Translations under genes and position numbers: made by a program | Notes under the pieces: model-generated | Database searches by the model: none | What the model saw: only the letters and a program-made list of their open reading frames with translations | Told to the model about the DNA's origin: nothing | Part shown: piece by piece, positions 33,599 to 42,160 of the stretch | How the letters are laid out: every line of letters starts with the position of its first letter | Position numbering within the stretch: the first letter of the stretch is position 1 | Origin: Nonomuraea turcica | GTDB lineage: Bacteria; Actinomycetota; Actinomycetes; Streptosporangiales; Streptosporangiaceae | Direction: 5' to 3' | DNA length: 64,000 bases | NCBI RefSeq assembly: GCF_030718205.1 | Contig: NZ_JAUZQF010000012.1 | Coordinates: forward strand, 186,001 to 250,000

Positions 33599-34066
33599 AT
33601 GGCGAAGATCACTGGTCCGCTATCGGGAGACGCCAAGAACACGGTCGCGGACGCCCTACAGGGCGCCCTGGTCGATCTCATAGACCTGTCATTGGTCGCC
33701 AAGCAGGCGCACTGGAACCTCATCGGCTCGCACTTCCGCTCCATCCACCTTCAGCTCGACAAGGTCACGGACATGGCGCGGACGCACATGGACACCATCG
33801 CCGAGCGTGCGGTCGCCCTTGGGGCCAACCCGGACGGCCGGGCCGCCACGGTCGCCAAGTCGACCAAGCTCGCGCAGTTGGAGAGCGGCTGGGTGGAGGA
33901 CGGAAAGGTCCTCGCGACGATCATCGACGTCCTGGACGGCATCAGCAGGCGCATGCACGAGCGCGTCCGGGCCACCGACCAGCCCGACCCGGTCAGCCAG
34001 GACCTGCTCATCTCCGTGGCACAGGACATCGACAAGCAGCACTGGATGTTCCAGGCCATGAGGTGA
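33599..34066 (+). CDS. dps: Dps-family DNA-protecting ferritin-like protein
   Basis: A 155-residue four-helix ferritin-like protein. The conserved K-Q-A-H-W-N-L-I-G segment (near 39-47) and the F-R-S-I-H-L-Q-L-D-K segment carry the inter-subunit ferroxidase His and acidic ligands. Dps dodecamers oxidise and store iron with peroxide and bind DNA under stress. GGGGAGG precedes the ATG. Downstream, a GC-rich imperfect hairpin at about 34081-34112 ending in CTTTC may terminate transcription. Confidence 0.9.
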   Translation: MAKITGPLSGDAKNTVADALQGALVDLIDLSLVAKQAHWNLIGSHFRSIHLQLDKVTDMARTHMDTIAERAVALGANPDGRAATVAKSTKLAQLESGWVEDGKVLATIIDVLDGISRRMHERVRATDQPDPVSQDLLISVAQDIDKQHWMFQAMR

Positions 34067-34329
34067 CCAAGGCGCGACGGGAGTCCGGGAGCCGCATCGG
34101 CCCCGGGCTTTCGTATGCCGTAAGCGGCACCGCGGCCAGGTGATCGGACCGCTCTACGAGGAGTCGCTCTCGGATGCCGTACGGCTGACCCGGCAGGAAG
34201 GGGCAACGTCACCGCAACCTGATGATCGCGGGACGGGCCCATGGGGTTTGCGCAGAGTTTGATGTCGCGAGTCCCTCCCATTCATGTCGGTGCGGTCGAC
34301 TAGCGTGGCACCTAGAGGGAGGCCCCACG

Positions 34330-35352
34330 ATGTCCCACAAGACTCTCCTCCGCACGGGCCCGCTCTTGCCGGGCGGCGCCAGCCCCTACGGGCCGCTCGG
34401 CCTGCCGGGCGCCGGCGGTCTCGCGCTGCCCTCGGGGTTCACCGGCCGGGTCGTGGCCCGCTCGGGTCACAAGATCGCCGGCCTCACCTGGCACGCGGCG
34501 CCCGACGGCGGCGCCTGCTTCCCCGACGGCGACGGCTGGATCTACGTCTCCAACTCCGAGCTGCCCCTGCTCGGCGGCGCCTCCGCGCTGCGGTTCCGCG
34601 CCGACGGCAGCGTCGGCGACGCCTACCGCATCCTGTCGGGCACCGACCTCAACTGCGCGGGCGGCGCCACGCCGTGGCACAGCTGGTTGTCGTGCGAGCT
34701 CGGCCACCGCGGCCGCGTCTTCGAGTGCGACCCCTACGGCGCCCGCGCCGCCCGCCCACGCCTGGCCATGGGCCGCTTCAAACACGAGGCCGCGGCCTGC
34801 GACCCCGAGCGCGGCGTGGTCTACATGACCGAGGACGAGCCCGACGGCTGCTTCTATCGGTTCAGGCCGGGCGACTGGGGCGATCTGACCGAGGGCACGC
34901 TGGAGGTGCTGTGCTCCTCCGGCCACTGGCGGGTGGTGCCGTCGCCGGCGGCGCTGCTCCAGGAGACCCGCCACCAGGTTGAGGACGCCCGCCACTTCGA
35001 CGGCGGCGAGGCCTGCCACTACGCGGGCGGGGTCTGCTACTTCACCACCAAGGGCGACACGGGCCTGTGGGCCTATGACGCGCAGACCTCCACACTCGAC
35101 CGGCTCTGCGAGGGCGTACGCGCTATCACCGCCGCGCCGTCCGGCGACCTCTACGTCGCCAGGGAGACGATGCAGATCGACGTCATCGCGCCGGACCGCG
35201 CGGTCACGCCGTTCCTTCGGCTGGAGGGGCACGAGGGGGCCGAGCTGACCGGGCTGGCGTTCTCGCCGCGCGGCGACCGGCTCTACTTCTCGGCCAGGCG
35301 CGGCCGCGCGGAGGGCCACACGTTCGAAGTGACGGGCCCCTTCCGCGGCTAG
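34330..35352 (+). CDS. PhoX-family (DUF839) phosphatase-like protein
   Basis: 340 residues with the PhoX six-bladed propeller signatures: D-G-G-A-C-F-P near 53, W-I-Y-V-S-N-S-E, a N-C-A-G-G-A-T-P-W-x-S-W-L-S-C-E segment (near 104-120), and K-H-E-A-A and V-Y-M-T-E-D-E-P. PhoX enzymes are Ca/Fe-dependent alkaline phosphatases, normally Tat-exported. Here no twin-arginine signal is present with either the ATG used (GAGGGA ribosome site) or the upstream in-frame start. It may be cytosolic, or a lactonase-like relative. Stops overlap with the TetR gene as CTAG. Confidence 0.82.
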   Translation: MSHKTLLRTGPLLPGGASPYGPLGLPGAGGLALPSGFTGRVVARSGHKIAGLTWHAAPDGGACFPDGDGWIYVSNSELPLLGGASALRFRADGSVGDAYRILSGTDLNCAGGATPWHSWLSCELGHRGRVFECDPYGARAARPRLAMGRFKHEAAACDPERGVVYMTEDEPDGCFYRFRPGDWGDLTEGTLEVLCSSGHWRVVPSPAALLQETRHQVEDARHFDGGEACHYAGGVCYFTTKGDTGLWAYDAQTSTLDRLCEGVRAITAAPSGDLYVARETMQIDVIAPDRAVTPFLRLEGHEGAELTGLAFSPRGDRLYFSARRGRAEGHTFEVTGPFRG

Positions 35353-35942
35353 GTCAAATAGCGGACGAGCATGAGCTTGAGCTCGTCCACCAGTTCGGCG
35401 CTGTGCTCGGGCGTGGCCGTGGTGATCATCGGCATCACCGTCTTCACCATGGACAACATCATCGTGCCCATGAGCCGGGCCCGGTCCTCGGCGAGCTCGG
35501 GCCTGAGACGGCGCAGCATGGCCGCGAGCTGCCGGGAGATGTCCTCGTGCAGCCGCTGTGAGGCCGCGGCGAACCGGTCGCCGGTGGCGGATCCGTACAG
35601 CAGCGACCAGTAGGCCGGTGAGCGGCTCTTGAACCGCACGCTCTCGTCCACGAGCTGCCCGACCAGCACCTCCAGCGGGACGTCCGGCGTGACCTCGGCC
35701 AGCCGGGCGGCCCAGAACTCCTGGCGGTCGTCGGTGTAGCGGGACACCAGCCCGTCCAGGATCTCCTCCTTGTTGTGGAAGAACTGATACAGCGACCCTG
35801 GCGACATCCCCGCCCGCGCGGCGACCTGGTTCGTCGTCAGGTCCGGGTAGCCGACCTCGGCGATCACCAGCTCGGCGGCGTCGAGGATCTCCTCCATGCG
35901 CTTCAGGCCGCGCGCCTGCCGGCGCACCGTGCGTTCAGCCAT
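35349..35942 (-). CDS. TetR-family transcriptional repressor
   Basis: 197 residues. The N-terminal TetR HTH (about 15-60) reads I-L-D-A-A, V-A-A-R-A-G-M-S-P-G-S-L-Y-Q-F-F-H-N-K. The C-terminal ligand domain matches the TetR_C group of RND/MMPL-associated repressors. It is divergent from an MMPL transporter, with an operator-like palindrome between them, so it most likely represses that transporter in response to an exported compound. The start is placed at Met 35942; the longer frame upstream would run through the operator. Confidence 0.9.
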   Translation of the reverse strand: MAERTVRRQARGLKRMEEILDAAELVIAEVGYPDLTTNQVAARAGMSPGSLYQFFHNKEEILDGLVSRYTDDRQEFWAARLAEVTPDVPLEVLVGQLVDESVRFKSRSPAYWSLLYGSATGDRFAAASQRLHEDISRQLAAMLRRLRPELAEDRARLMGTMMLSMVKTVMPMITTATPEHSAELVDELKLMLVRYLT

Positions 35943-35954
35943 GCGGCACCTCGT

Positions 35955-35983
35955 TGACAAATACGAGCATTTACTTGTATTTC
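35955..35983 (+). promoter_or_regulatory. MMPL promoter overlapped by TetR operator
   Basis: TTGACA (35955-35960), a 17-bp spacer and TATTTC (35978-35983) form a good primary-sigma promoter reading toward the MMPL gene. Within it, AAATACGAG-N6-CTTGTATTT (35959-35982) is a palindrome with one mismatch, placed so that bound TetR would block both promoter hexamers. It is 17 bp from the TetR start. Confidence 0.75.
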
Positions 35984-36109
35984 TGGTTGGGAACAGCAAA
36001 CACGAGTAGTTTACCGAGTTTTGATCGGAGTTCCCATGCGAACTGCGCTCGTCCCCTGCCAGGGTGCGTACGCGGGCGGCAAGGCCGCGCCCGCCCCGGG
36101 GCTCGCGCC

Positions 36110-38293
36110 ATGACGGTGGACGCGCGCCTGCGGCCCGCCGCCGCGGCGACCACGGGCCCGCCGCTACGCAGGCTCGGCTTCCTCCTGGTACGCCGCCGCA
36201 GGCTAGTCCTCACGCTGGCCCTGCTCGTCCTGATCGCCGCCGGGGTCCTCGCCGCGGGCGCGGTGCCCCGGCTGTCGCTGGCCAGATTCGAGGCCCCGGG
36301 CTCGGAGTCCGACCGGGCGCAGGCCGAGCTGGCCGAGCGGTTCGGAACGGGCAGCCCCGACATGATCTTCCTGGTGACCGCGAAGAGCGGCACGGTGGAC
36401 GATCCGGCCGTTGAGACCGCGGGCAGGGAGCTGACCGCCCGGGTCGGACGCGAGGCCGACGTCGCCGAGGCGGCCTCGTACTGGACCCGCGGCAAGCCGG
36501 CCACGATGCGCAGTGAGGACGGCAGGCACGCGCTGATCGTCGTCCGCATTCCGGGGGACGCCGACCACGTGCGGGCGCGGGTGCTGCCCAGGCTGGTCCC
36601 CGAGATCACCCGGGGCACGGACCTGCTGCAGGTGCGGGCCGGGGGAGGGGAGGAGGTCTTCCGCGAGACCGTGCCGCTGGCCAGGCAGGACTTCGTCCGG
36701 GCCGAGCTCGTCATCTTCCCGCTGGCGTTCGTGCTGCTCTGGCTCTACCAGCGGCGCGCGATGGCGGCCCTGGTGCCGATCCTGGCCGGGTTGTTCGCGA
36801 TGGTGATCGGGCTGGCCCTCCTGAGTGCCGTCCTGATATTCACCGAGATCTCGACGTTCGCCCTGAACCTCACCCTGGCCATGGGGCTCGGCCTCGGCAT
36901 CGACTACTGCCTGTTCGTGATCCAGCGCTTCCGCGAGGAGACACGAAACGGCAAGGACCGGGCGGCGGCCGTCGCCGGGGCGGTCGAGCACGCGGGCCGG
37001 ACGGTGTTGTTCAGCGGCGCGACCGTGGCGGCGTCGCTCGCGGTGTTGTTCGCGCTGCCGTTCGACTTCCTGCGCTCCTTCGCCTACTCCGGCATCGCCG
37101 TCGTCATCGGTGGCCTGGTCGCGGCGGTGCTGGTGCTGCCTGCCGTGCTCGCCACCATCGGCGGCACGATGCTGCCCAAGCGGGAGCGGCCGGAGCGGGC
37201 GGCGGGGTTCTGGCATGCGCTGGCCACCCGCGTGATGCGCCGGCCGCTGGTGTTCGGGGGAGTGGCGACCGTGCTGCTGCTGGTGCTCGCCTCGCCGTTC
37301 CTGGGCCTGCGCTTCGGCGTGGCCGATGACCGCATCCTGCCGCTGGAGGCACCCTCCCGGCAGACCCAGGAGGTCATCCGCCAGGAGTTCCCCGCCGAGG
37401 AGACCGACGCCATCCAGCTGGTCTCGCGCGAGGCCGCGGCGGGCGAGCTCACCGCGTACGCGGCGAGCCTGTCCAGGCTGCCCGGCGTGGCCCAGGTCGA
37501 CTCCGCGGCCGGGTCGTTCGCGAACGGGCAGCGGGTGGGCGACGGGGACCCGTCCAGGTTCCAGGGGGAGGGCACGTGGCTGTCGGTGGTCCCGTCCGCC
37601 GCGGCGCTGGCCGACGACCCCGTACGGCTCGTCGAGGCCGTCCGCGCGGTGGAAGCGCCCTTCGGCGTGCTGGTCGGCGGCTACCCCGCCGAGCTGTCCG
37701 ACTACCGGGCCTCAGTCGTGGACCGGCTGCCGCTGGTGCTGGCGCTCATGCTGGGCGTGACGTTCGTCGTCCTGCTCCTGATGACGCGCAGCCTGATCCT
37801 TCCGATCAAGGCGACCCTGCTGAACGTCCTCAGCCTCGGCGTCATGTTCGGCGCCATCGTCTGGATCTTCCAGGACGGCAACCTGTCAGGCCTGCTCGGC
37901 TTCACCCCGACGGGCACGCTCGACCCGAGCATCCCCATCCTCATGCTCTGCGTGGCCTACGGCCTGTCCATGGACTATGAGGTGTTCCTGCTGTCACGCA
38001 TCAAGGAGGAGTACGACAGGACCGGCGACACCGAGGAGGCCGTGGCCACCGGCCTGCAGCGGGGCGCGCCCCTGATCACGGCGGCCGGCGGCATCCTGGC
38101 GCTCACCTTCGCCGCGTACGCCACCGCGCAGGTGACGTTCGTGCAGATGCTGGGCGTCGGCATGGCCGTGGCCGTGCTGGTGGACGCGACCGTGATCAGG
38201 GCGGTGCTCGTGCCGGCTCTCATGCGCCTGGCCGGGCCGCTCAACTGGTGGCCCGAGAGGTCCCGGCGAAGGGAAAGCAGGGTGGCCGGCTAG
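36110..38293 (+). CDS. MMPL/RND-family membrane transporter
   Basis: 727 residues, about 12 transmembrane helices in two halves, each with a large extracytoplasmic loop. The halves carry the MMPL helix-4 motifs G-L-G-I-D-Y-C-L-F (near 260) and Y-G-L-S-M-D-Y-E-V-F (near 620), whose Asp-Tyr pairs conduct protons. Actinobacterial relatives export lipids, siderophores or antibiotics. ATG 36110 was chosen; upstream in-frame codons cover the promoter/operator. Control by the divergent TetR is likely. The CTAG stop is shared with thiI. Confidence 0.9.
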   Translation: MTVDARLRPAAAATTGPPLRRLGFLLVRRRRLVLTLALLVLIAAGVLAAGAVPRLSLARFEAPGSESDRAQAELAERFGTGSPDMIFLVTAKSGTVDDPAVETAGRELTARVGREADVAEAASYWTRGKPATMRSEDGRHALIVVRIPGDADHVRARVLPRLVPEITRGTDLLQVRAGGGEEVFRETVPLARQDFVRAELVIFPLAFVLLWLYQRRAMAALVPILAGLFAMVIGLALLSAVLIFTEISTFALNLTLAMGLGLGIDYCLFVIQRFREETRNGKDRAAAVAGAVEHAGRTVLFSGATVAASLAVLFALPFDFLRSFAYSGIAVVIGGLVAAVLVLPAVLATIGGTMLPKRERPERAAGFWHALATRVMRRPLVFGGVATVLLLVLASPFLGLRFGVADDRILPLEAPSRQTQEVIRQEFPAEETDAIQLVSREAAAGELTAYAASLSRLPGVAQVDSAAGSFANGQRVGDGDPSRFQGEGTWLSVVPSAAALADDPVRLVEAVRAVEAPFGVLVGGYPAELSDYRASVVDRLPLVLALMLGVTFVVLLLMTRSLILPIKATLLNVLSLGVMFGAIVWIFQDGNLSGLLGFTPTGTLDPSIPILMLCVAYGLSMDYEVFLLSRIKEEYDRTGDTEEAVATGLQRGAPLITAAGGILALTFAAYATAQVTFVQMLGVGMAVAVLVDATVIRAVLVPALMRLAGPLNWWPERSRRRESRVAG

Positions 38294-39486
38294 AGCGTGT
38301 ATTCCTGGATCGAGTCGGCGAGCTGCACGCAGAGCTCCTCGGCGTCGAGTCGCTTCTCGATCTGCTTCAGGTCCTCGATCTTGGCCCGCGTCTCGGCACG
38401 CTTGGGAGCCAGCAACGAGCAGCAGTCCTCATCGGGCAGCTCGGAGATCTCCAGCGTGCCGATGCGCCGGGCCTCGGCCATGATCTCGGTCTTGTCCCAG
38501 CCCACCAGCGGCCGCAGGATCGGCAGGTCCACCGCGTTGTCCTGGGCGGTGATGTTGGTCAGGGTCTGCGAGGAGACCTGGCCGAGCGCGTCGCCGGTGA
38601 TCAGCGCGGCGGCGTGGATGCGGTGGGCGACCTCCTCGGCCGTTTTGAGCATGAGCCGCCGCTGCGCGATCACGGCCAGCCGGTCCTGGCCGGAGGTGCG
38701 GATCGACTGTTGCGCCTTGCCGAACGGCACCACCCACAGCCGCGACTTGCCCTGGAACCTGTCGAGCTTCCTGACCAGCGCGTACGCCTTGTAGATCGAC
38801 TCGGACGTGGTGAACGGGATGCCGGAGAAGTGCAGGAAGTCGACGTGCAGGCCGCGCCGCATCATCCGGTAGGCCGCCACCGGCGAGTCGATGCCGCCCG
38901 ACATGAGCACCAGCGCCCTGCCGCTGCTGCCGACCGGCAGGCCGCCCTGGCCGGGGATGCCGCCGGTGAAGACGAACACCTCGTCCCTGTCGACCTCGAT
39001 GAAGACGGTCAGCTCGGGGTTCTTCAGATCGACCGGCAGGCCGTATTCGTCGTTGATCGCGCCGCCGACGAGCCGGTCGAGCTCGTTGGAGCGCAGGGGG
39101 AAGCGCTTGTCGCGGCGGCGGGAGCGGACCGCGAAACGGGCGCCCCGCTTGACCTCCTCGCTCTCGCCCACCAGCTCCAGGCCGGCCTTGAGCACGGCGT
39201 CGGGGTCCTTGGCGACCCGCCAGGCGCGGTGGATCCAGACCAGCCCGGGCACGTCGGCGACCCGCTGGGCCACGGCCTCGGCCTGCTCGGCGGTGGCGCC
39301 CTGGGGCAGGAAGATCGCGAAGACGCCGTGCCGCTTGCGCACGTCGACCTTGATGTCGAGGCTCTGCAGCGCGTCGCGGATGTTGGCGATCAAGCGCCGC
39401 TCGAACACCTCGCGGTTCTTGCCCTTGAGGACGATCTCGCCCAGCTTGAGCAGAACGCACGGCTCGCCCAGGGCGGACATCGTCAT
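38290..39486 (-). CDS. thiI: tRNA 4-thiouridine synthetase ThiI (no rhodanese domain)
   Basis: 398 residues. It has an N-terminal ferredoxin-like segment, a THUMP domain (about 60-165) and a PP-loop adenylation domain with S-G-G-I-D-S-P-V-A-A-Y near 185. The C-terminal rhodanese domain of E. coli ThiI is absent, as in Bacillus (about 400 residues). It activates U8 of tRNA for thiolation. The protein retains a C-C pair (D-E-D-C-C-S-L-L) that may take part in sulfur transfer. GGAGG lies 7 bases before the chosen ATG; a second ATG two codons later is also possible. Confidence 0.93.
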   Translation of the reverse strand: MTMSALGEPCVLLKLGEIVLKGKNREVFERRLIANIRDALQSLDIKVDVRKRHGVFAIFLPQGATAEQAEAVAQRVADVPGLVWIHRAWRVAKDPDAVLKAGLELVGESEEVKRGARFAVRSRRRDKRFPLRSNELDRLVGGAINDEYGLPVDLKNPELTVFIEVDRDEVFVFTGGIPGQGGLPVGSSGRALVLMSGGIDSPVAAYRMMRRGLHVDFLHFSGIPFTTSESIYKAYALVRKLDRFQGKSRLWVVPFGKAQQSIRTSGQDRLAVIAQRRLMLKTAEEVAHRIHAAALITGDALGQVSSQTLTNITAQDNAVDLPILRPLVGWDKTEIMAEARRIGTLEISELPDEDCCSLLAPKRAETRAKIEDLKQIEKRLDAEELCVQLADSIQEYTL

Positions 39487-39550
39487 GGTGGAACCTCCGG
39501 GAAGACGGGGAACGGGCACGTGTTGAAGGCAACGCCGAGCCCTCTTGAGT

Positions 39551-40204
39551 TTAGTCCGCGTCCAGTCCTTGCTCGATCGCATATCGCACCAGCTCCACAC
39601 GGTTGTGGAGCTGGAGCTTGCGGAGGGTGTTCTGCACGTGGTTCTGCACGGTGCGGTGGGAGAGCACCAGGCGGTCGGCGATCTGCCTGTACGACAACCC
39701 CTTGGCGACCAGCCTCAGGACCTCGGTCTCCCGGTCCGTCAGGCGCGGCCCCTCGGCCGACCCGTCATCCGGCACGTCCTGCGCGGCCAGCCGCCGGTAT
39801 TCGCCGAGCACGAGTCCGGCGAGGCCGGGGGTGAAGACGGCGTCGCCCTCGGCGGTACGGCGGACCGCGTCGAGGAACTCCTCCCTGCTGGCCGACTTCA
39901 CCAGATATCCGGACGCACCCGCCTTGACCGCCTCCAGCACGTCGTCCTGCTCGGCGCTGGCCGACAACACCAGCACGCGAGGCGGCGGCTCCACCTCGGC
40001 CAGCCCGGCGGCCACCACCGCACCCGGCATGTCGGGCAGCCGCAGGTCGAGCACGACGACGTCGGGCCGCACCGCCGCGGCCGCGCGTATCGCCTGCCGG
40101 CCCTCCCCGACGGCGGCCACGACCTCGTAGCCCGCCTCGGCGAGGTCTCTGGCGACCCCGTCGCGCCACATGGGATGGTCGTCCACCACCATGACCCGCA
40201 CCAT
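39551..40204 (-). CDS. NarL/LuxR-type response regulator, probable MacR partner of the MacS-like kinase
   Basis: 217 residues. The receiver has D8-D9, phospho-acceptor Asp in V-V-V-L-D-L-R-L-P near 51 and Lys in Y-L-V-K-S near 101. The LuxR HTH (about 148-212) has L-T-D-R-E-T-E-V-L and S-H-R-T-V-Q-N-H-V-Q-N-T. It lies on the same strand as the MacS-type kinase at 40918, as in the MacRS pair of Streptomyces, but 713 bp of repeat-rich DNA separates them. It therefore probably has its own promoter. thiI follows 64 bp downstream. Confidence 0.87.
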   Translation of the reverse strand: MVRVMVVDDHPMWRDGVARDLAEAGYEVVAAVGEGRQAIRAAAAVRPDVVVLDLRLPDMPGAVVAAGLAEVEPPPRVLVLSASAEQDDVLEAVKAGASGYLVKSASREEFLDAVRRTAEGDAVFTPGLAGLVLGEYRRLAAQDVPDDGSAEGPRLTDRETEVLRLVAKGLSYRQIADRLVLSHRTVQNHVQNTLRKLQLHNRVELVRYAIEQGLDAD

Positions 40205-40917
40205 GCCGCAACTCTAAACCGCCACCGCCCGCCGACCGACCCGTACCGGCCCTATGGCTGCGCCGCCCGATGGCGCCGCGCGGCGCCGGGGGATGGCTGC
40301 GCCGGGGGATGGCTGCGTCGCCCGTCCCGCACTGGCCCGATGGCGGGGCCGTCCGATGGCTGCGTCGGCCGGCCCGTACCGGCCCGATGGGGGCCGGCTG
40401 AGGGCAGCGCGTCTGGTGACAGCACACATCCCCGTGGCAGCGGGCCCTGCTGGCCGCTAGGCCGATCCGGCGGGCTGGTGGCGCGCTAGGTGGCAGCCAC
40501 CTGACAGGCAAGCGCCCGGGCGGCCGCGATGCGGACGTGCAGACGTCGCAGGCTGACGCCGCCGAGCCCGGTCGCCGGGATGCTGTCCGGCTGCGTCGCG
40601 CGAGGGCTGCGTTGCGTCGCGTGATGGTTGCGTCGCGTGATGGTTGCGTCGCGTGATGGCTGCGTCGCGTGATGGCTGCGCCGCCCGATGGGAGCGCCGC
40701 ACGACCCGCACGGGCCCGATGGCGGGGCCGGCTGATGCCAGCGCGTCTGGTGACGGCACACACTCCGTGACAGCGGGCCCTGGTGGCCGCCCGGCCGGTA
40801 TGGCGGGCCGGTGGCGCGCTCGGTCGCCGTTCACTCGTTGGCCGGGCGGCTGGGGGCGCGGGCGGTGTCGGGTGCAGGCGGCGCCGGGGCGCGGGCGGGG
40901 CGCCGTGACGGCGGATG
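40205..40917. repeat. Repeat-rich non-coding interval between the macR- and macS-like genes
   Basis: No frame here has protein-family character. Two imperfect direct repeats of roughly 115 bp run from about 40370 to 40490 and 40700 to 40820. Shared blocks include GCAGCGCGTCTGGTGAC-type sequence, GCGGGCCCTG and GGTGGCGCGCT. Between them, at 40611-40690, five copies of a 16-bp unit GTTGCGTCGCGTGATG (later copies GCTGCG...) stand in tandem. GATGGCTGCG motifs recur elsewhere in the interval. The region looks like a locally expanded repeat that split a two-gene operon. Confidence 0.8.
40611..40690. repeat. Five tandem 16-bp units
   Basis: Units begin at 40611, 40627, 40643, 40659 and 40675. The first three are identical (GTTGCGTCGCGTGATG), the fourth changes one base (GCTGCG...), and the fifth ends CCGCCCGATG. 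There are no spacers, so this is a minisatellite and not CRISPR. Confidence 0.9.
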
Positions 40918-42048
40918 TCAGGACGGGAGGGTGATTTCGACCTCGGTGCCCTGCCCGGGGACGCTGACGATCGAGACCTGGCCTCCCAACTCCGCCACCC
41001 GCCCCCGGATGGATTCCGCCACCCCCAGGCGGCCGTCGGCGCGGGCCTGGTCGAGGCGGCCGTCCGGGATGCCGGGCCCGTCGTCTCGGATGCTGACCGT
41101 CACCGTCCCCTCGCCCGACTCGGCCAGCACCCAGGCGCGTGCCTGCGGCCCGCAGTGCGCGCGCACGTTGTCAAGGGCGGCCTTGACAGCCGCGGCCGCT
41201 CCTCTGGCCGTCTCGGCCGGCAGGATCAACGGGGTCGCGGGGGTGGAGACCGTCACCTCGGGCGAGCCGTACCGCAGCAGCAGGGAGCGTAGGTCGGTCG
41301 TGCCCCTGGGGGCTGCGGGCCGGGTGGCGATGAGCTCGCGCAGCGCGGCCTCCTGCTCGCCGGCCAGGCGCCCCAACTCGGCGGCCTCCCCGCCGATCTG
41401 CCGCCCGCGCCGCTGGACCAGCGCCAGGACCTGCAGGACCGAGTCGTGGATGTCGCGCGCCAGGCGGTCACGCTCGCGCTGGGCGGCCTCCATCTCGATG
41501 GCCCGCTGCATGCGCTCCTCGGCCTGCTTGGCCAGCCGGGCCACGTGGCCGACCACGACGCCCGCGAGGAACAGCAGGACCGCCCCGTTGATCACAACAG
41601 ACTCGTCGGGCGTGCGGACGAACCACAGGTCGCCGGCCGCCACCACGGCGGCCGCCACCGCCCCCGCGCGCCGCCCGCCGTAGACGGCCCAGGCGAGTAC
41701 GGGCCCGGCCACCCAGGTCGCGGGGACCGGCATCATCCCCGCCACCCAGGTCGCGGGGAGCGGCGTCGTGCCGGCGGCGCCCGGTAAGGAGCCCTGCACG
41801 TACGGCGAGGACAGCAGGCACGCCAACGTCACCAGCAGGTCCATGACCAGCAGCGGCCACCGCCGCAGCACCGGGACCGAATAGGCGTACGTCGCGCCCG
41901 CCGTCCACAGCGCCATCACGCCGATGACCAGCCAGCCCGCGACCGGCTGTCCGTAGCCGCGCTGCTGCGCCATGAGCACGGCCGCGTAGACCAGCGACGC
42001 CACGCGATAGACCGCGATCGCCCGCCAGAACGGGACCTCGATAGCCAT
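40918..42048 (-). CDS. MacS-family sensor histidine kinase
   Basis: 376 residues. The N-terminal half is a membrane sensor (DUF5931-like) with about five helices, starting with the family-typical P-F-W-R-A-I-A-V-Y-R. It contains a small internal duplication, P-A-T-W-V-A-G twice within 20 residues (near 99-118). A HisKA_3 dimerisation segment follows, with the phospho-acceptor His in A-R-D-I-H-D-S-V-L-Q. The HATPase_c domain has N-box D-N-V-R-A-H and G-box D-D-G-P-G-I-P. MacS in S. coelicolor influences morphology and actinorhodin. The usual adjacent regulator gene is here displaced by 713 bp. Confidence 0.87.
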   Translation of the reverse strand: MAIEVPFWRAIAVYRVASLVYAAVLMAQQRGYGQPVAGWLVIGVMALWTAGATYAYSVPVLRRWPLLVMDLLVTLACLLSSPYVQGSLPGAAGTTPLPATWVAGMMPVPATWVAGPVLAWAVYGGRRAGAVAAAVVAAGDLWFVRTPDESVVINGAVLLFLAGVVVGHVARLAKQAEERMQRAIEMEAAQRERDRLARDIHDSVLQVLALVQRRGRQIGGEAAELGRLAGEQEAALRELIATRPAAPRGTTDLRSLLLRYGSPEVTVSTPATPLILPAETARGAAAAVKAALDNVRAHCGPQARAWVLAESGEGTVTVSIRDDGPGIPDGRLDQARADGRLGVAESIRGRVAELGGQVSIVSVPGQGTEVEITLPS

Positions 42049-42160
42049 GAGACCCTCTCATGTTTCCGACAGGGACCTTGACAGATAGTTCTGGTATCCA
42101 TGCGAAAGGGACATCCCGGATGGCACAATCCGGGGACCCCTAACTCAAGGAACTCCGTCT

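Noticed and set aside
34140..34262. 40-codon frame between dps and the PhoX-family gene
   Set aside because: Starts plausibly but has no recognisable domain and no ribosome site; more likely chance.
40611..40690. Possible CRISPR-like array
   Set aside because: 16-bp units without spacers and no cas genes; it is a simple minisatellite.
42073..42110. TTGACA in the macS-MHYT intergenic region as a promoter
   Set aside because: The hexamer is good but nothing like TANNNT stands 16-19 bp away in the MHYT direction.
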